35,133 nucleotides of DNA from Phycisphaeraceae bacterium. GTDB taxonomy: Bacteria > Planctomycetota > Phycisphaerae > Phycisphaerales > Zrk34. A program made the position numbers and the translations under genes. The notes beneath the pieces were generated by a model. The model did not search any database, was not told where the DNA came from, and was given only the letters and a program-made list of their open reading frames with translations. Below, in pieces: positions 32,710-35,133 of the stretch. Positions within the stretch are counted from its first letter, which is position 1; each line of letters opens with the position of its first letter. The DNA lies in the NCBI GenBank assembly GCA_028284925.1, contig JANQQT010000253.1:1-35133 (forward strand), given 5' to 3'.

Positions 32710-33528
32710 ATGAAACCCATCCGCTTCACAATCTCACTCCTCGCACTCGCAATCTTCGCCGCCGTCGGCTCAAACCAGGCCTACGCCGCCAAACCCGTCG
32801 CAGCGAAAAAAGCCGGGTGGGTCAAAATCTTCGATGGCAAGACCCTCAAGAACTGGGATGGCGACCCCAAATTCTGGTCCGTCAAAGATGGTGCCATCAC
32901 CGGTCAAACCACCAAGAAAAACCCCACCAGAGGGAACACCTTCATCATCTGGACCGGTGGCAAAACCGGAAACTTCGAGCTAAAGCTCAAGTACAAAATC
33001 GTCAAAGGCAATTCCGGTATCCAATACCGATCCTTTAAACTCAAAGGCAAAGCCGACAAATGGCGCATCGGTGGCTACCAGGCCGACTTCGAAGCCGGCA
33101 AAACATACTCCGGCATCAACTACGGGGAAGCCTTCCGCGGCATCCTCTCCCTCCGCGGCGAGGAAACAACACTCACACGCGAAGGCAACAAACTCAAAAA
33201 AGCACGCAAGAAATTCGCCGACTCCAAAGCGCTCCAGGCCTCCATCAAACACGAAGACTGGAACGACTACCACATCATCGCAGACGGATATACCTTCACA
33301 CACAAAATCAATGGCAAGGTGATGAGCATCACCCACGACAAAGACACCAAGCAACGTCGTGACTCCGGCCTTCTCGCCTTCCAACTCCACGCCGGCCCCC
33401 CAATGATCGTCCAGTTCAAGGACGTCCAGATCAAACACACCAAAAAGACCGCCCAAATTAAATCAGATGGCGGCAAAAGTACGGGCGCAACTTCTGGGAG
33501 CGGGAGCGAGGGCGTAAAAAAAAAATAG
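32710..33528 (+). CDS. Secreted DUF1080 (3-keto-disaccharide hydrolase-type) protein, reading into an A10 tract
   Basis: The 272-residue open frame starts with a signal peptide ending QAYAAK, then a DUF1080 beta-sandwich: WVKIFDGKTLKNWDGDPKFW, FELKLKYKIVKGNSGIQYRS, IGGYQADFEAGKTYSGINYG and LLAFQLHAGPPMIVQFKDVQ. DUF1080 proteins are linked to hydrolysis or hydration of 3-keto-glycosides outside the cytoplasm. The C-terminus becomes a Gly/Ser/Lys-rich linker and reaches TAG directly after ten A (33516-33525). The -1 frame continues as a plausible linker and then an NPCBM-dehydrogenase with no start codon of its own. So this frame is probably the 5' part of a larger gene, joined by slippage or separated by a lost base. 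An AAACCC-type leader and TAATAC at 32690 precede it. Confidence 0.87.
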   Translation: MKPIRFTISLLALAIFAAVGSNQAYAAKPVAAKKAGWVKIFDGKTLKNWDGDPKFWSVKDGAITGQTTKKNPTRGNTFIIWTGGKTGNFELKLKYKIVKGNSGIQYRSFKLKGKADKWRIGGYQADFEAGKTYSGINYGEAFRGILSLRGEETTLTREGNKLKKARKKFADSKALQASIKHEDWNDYHIIADGYTFTHKINGKVMSITHDKDTKQRRDSGLLAFQLHAGPPMIVQFKDVQIKHTKKTAQIKSDGGKSTGATSGSGSEGVKKK

Positions 33529-35133
33529 TTCACGTCGCTGATAAAGGCGCAAAAGGCGGAAAGACCCCAACCACCAACAAAAAATCCGCCCCCAAAGGCG
33601 CCAAATTCGCCTCCAAAATCATCCGAAAAGGCCAGACCGTCGACATCGATGTCGACATCTCCGGCGCCAAACAACTCTACCTCGTCGTCACCGATGCAGG
33701 CGATGGCTACTCCTGCGATTGGGCCGACTGGGCCACACCCCGCTTCATCGGCGCAACCTCCGAAACCAGGCTCACCGACCTCAAATGGAAATCCGCCTCC
33801 GTTGGATGGGGCACTCCGCGCGTCAATAAAAACGCCGGCGGACAACCCCTCAAAATCAACGGCAAAACCATCCCCTACGGCATAGGCGTCCACGCCAACT
33901 CCATCCTCGTCTACAACGTCCCCGCTGGCACAAAACGCTTCAAAGCAACCGCCGGACTCGACAACGGCGGAACAGACCAGGGCGCCTGCGGAAACCGGGC
34001 CTCCGTCCGGTTCATGGTCTTCACCAAAAAACCAGCTCTCGCCAAGATCATCAAAAAACGCCCCGGCCTGTCGGGTGGACTCGAGCCCCAGGCCTCCCTC
34101 GACCGCATGACCGTCGGCGATGGCTTGCAAGCCGAACTTTTTGCCGCCGAACCCACACTCCTCTCACCTTCCAACATCGACATCGACCACCGCGGCCGAG
34201 TCTGGGTCTGCGAAATCGTCAACTACCGTCGCCACCGCAACAAACGTGCCGAAGGTGACCGTATCCTCATCCTCGAAGACACCGATGGCGATGGCAAAGC
34301 CGACACCAAAAAAGTCTTCTATCAGGGCCGCGACATCGACTCCCCCCACGGCATCTGCGTCCTCGCCACACCCTCCGGCAAAAACACACGCGTCATCATC
34401 TCCGCCGGTCAAAACGTCTACATCTTCACCGACACGGATGGCGATGACAAACCCGACAAGAAAAAGATCCTCTTCACCGGCATCTCCGGAACACAACACG
34501 ACCACGGCATCCACGCCTTCGTCTTCGGCCCCGATGGCAAACTCTACTTCAACTTTGGTAACTCCGGCCGCCAGATCAAAGACGCCAAAGGTAAGATCAT
34601 CGTTGATGCCGCCGGAAACGAAGTCGTCGCACGACGCAAACCCTACCAGGAAGGCATGGTCTTCCGCTGCAATCTCGATGGCTCCCAGTTCGAAACACTC
34701 GGCTGGAACTTCCGGAACAACTGGATGGTCACCGTCGACTCCTTCGGCTCCCTCTGGCAATCAGACAACGATGACGACGGCAACCGCAGCGTCCGAATCA
34801 ACTACGTCATGGAATTCGGAAACTACGGCTTCAAAGACGAATTTACCGGCGCAGGCTGGCGATCCAAACGCGCCAACTTGGAAAAAGCCATCCCGGACCG
34901 ACACTGGCACCTCAACGACCCCGGCGTCGTACCCAACCTCCTCCACACCGGCGCAGGCTCACCCACCGGCATCACCGTCTACGAAGGCTCACTCCTACCC
35001 AAAGCTTTCCACAACCAGATCCTCCACACCGATGCCGGCCCAAACGTCTGCCGCGCATACCCCGTCAAAAACAACGGCGCCGGCTACTCCGCCACCATGC
35101 TCAACATCCTCCACGGTGGCGGCGACCGATGGT
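33516..35133 (+). CDS. NPCBM domain plus PVC-type dehydrogenase, 3' part in the -1 frame, cut by window end
   Basis: The frame is open from a stop at 33459-33461 to the window edge. After a Lys/Gly/Thr-rich linker (VADKGAKGGKTP), residues about 50-170 from 33516 form an NPCBM carbohydrate-binding module: LYLVVTDAGDGYSCDWADWA, GIGVHANSILVYNVPAGTKR and ATAGLDNGGTDQG. The PVC dehydrogenase N-terminal domain follows: DGLQAELFAAEPTLLSPSNI, then Ca-binding-like loops DTDGDGKAD and DTDGDDKPD, HDHGIHAFVFGPDGKLYFNF and later NILHGGGDRW. No ATG, GTG or TTG occurs before the NPCBM module; the first ATG is inside it near 34013. It most likely forms one protein with the DUF1080 frame upstream. A cytochrome domain may follow outside the window. 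Confidence 0.82.

Overview
The window looks like a chromosomal segment of a motile planctomycete, most likely from the Phycisphaerae side of the phylum. It combines a complete-looking distal flagellar gene block with the Pirellula/Verrucomicrobium-type dehydrogenase-cytochrome, DUF1080 and ThuA proteins that are abundant in Planctomycetes/PVC genomes. The species cannot be named from sequence alone. The + strand is strikingly C-rich relative to G whichever way the genes point.

Layout. Bases 1-131 hold the 5' end of a ribB/ribBA gene on the minus strand. A roughly 700-base non-coding stretch follows, with a good sigma-54-type promoter at 761-774. From 842 to 15218 all genes run on the + strand and encode flagellar parts: a small unknown protein, FlgF, FlgG, FlgA, FlgH, FlgI, a FlgJ-type rod-binding protein, FlgN, FlgK, FlgL, FliW, CsrA and two flagellins. 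Start/stop overlaps point to one long transcript up to FlgL. The FliW-CsrA-flagellin end carries many RNA hairpins with GGA in the loop, including hairpins that put the Shine-Dalgarno sequences of both flagellins into a loop. This fits the known FliW-CsrA-flagellin homeostatic switch.

Bases 15316-18933 carry a minus-strand AEC-type transporter, divergent from glucose-6-phosphate isomerase, and a D-tagatose/D-psicose 3-epimerase-like enzyme. Bases 18970-22520 contain three copies of a hairpin-bearing dispersed repeat flanking a 1018-residue secreted dehydrogenase-cytochrome. Next come a mannose-6-phosphate-isomerase-like cupin, a VapBC toxin-antitoxin pair, a TIM-barrel sugar isomerase with a Gfo/Idh/MocA oxidoreductase closed by a strong terminator, an AT-rich small-protein/nucleotidyltransferase pair, a LEA14-like lipoprotein and an acyltransferase.

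Bases 30077-35133 hold secreted carbohydrate-degradation proteins: a DUF1080-ThuA fusion broken by a one-base frameshift, an intact ThuA protein, and a DUF1080 gene. The last runs into an A10 tract, after which an NPCBM-dehydrogenase reading frame with no usable start codon of its own continues to the window end. Together with the oxidoreductase and TIM-barrel enzymes this suggests oxidation and cleavage of glycosides through keto-sugar intermediates, which is inference. The most interesting items are the multi-hairpin CsrA-type leader system and the A10 frameshift junction.
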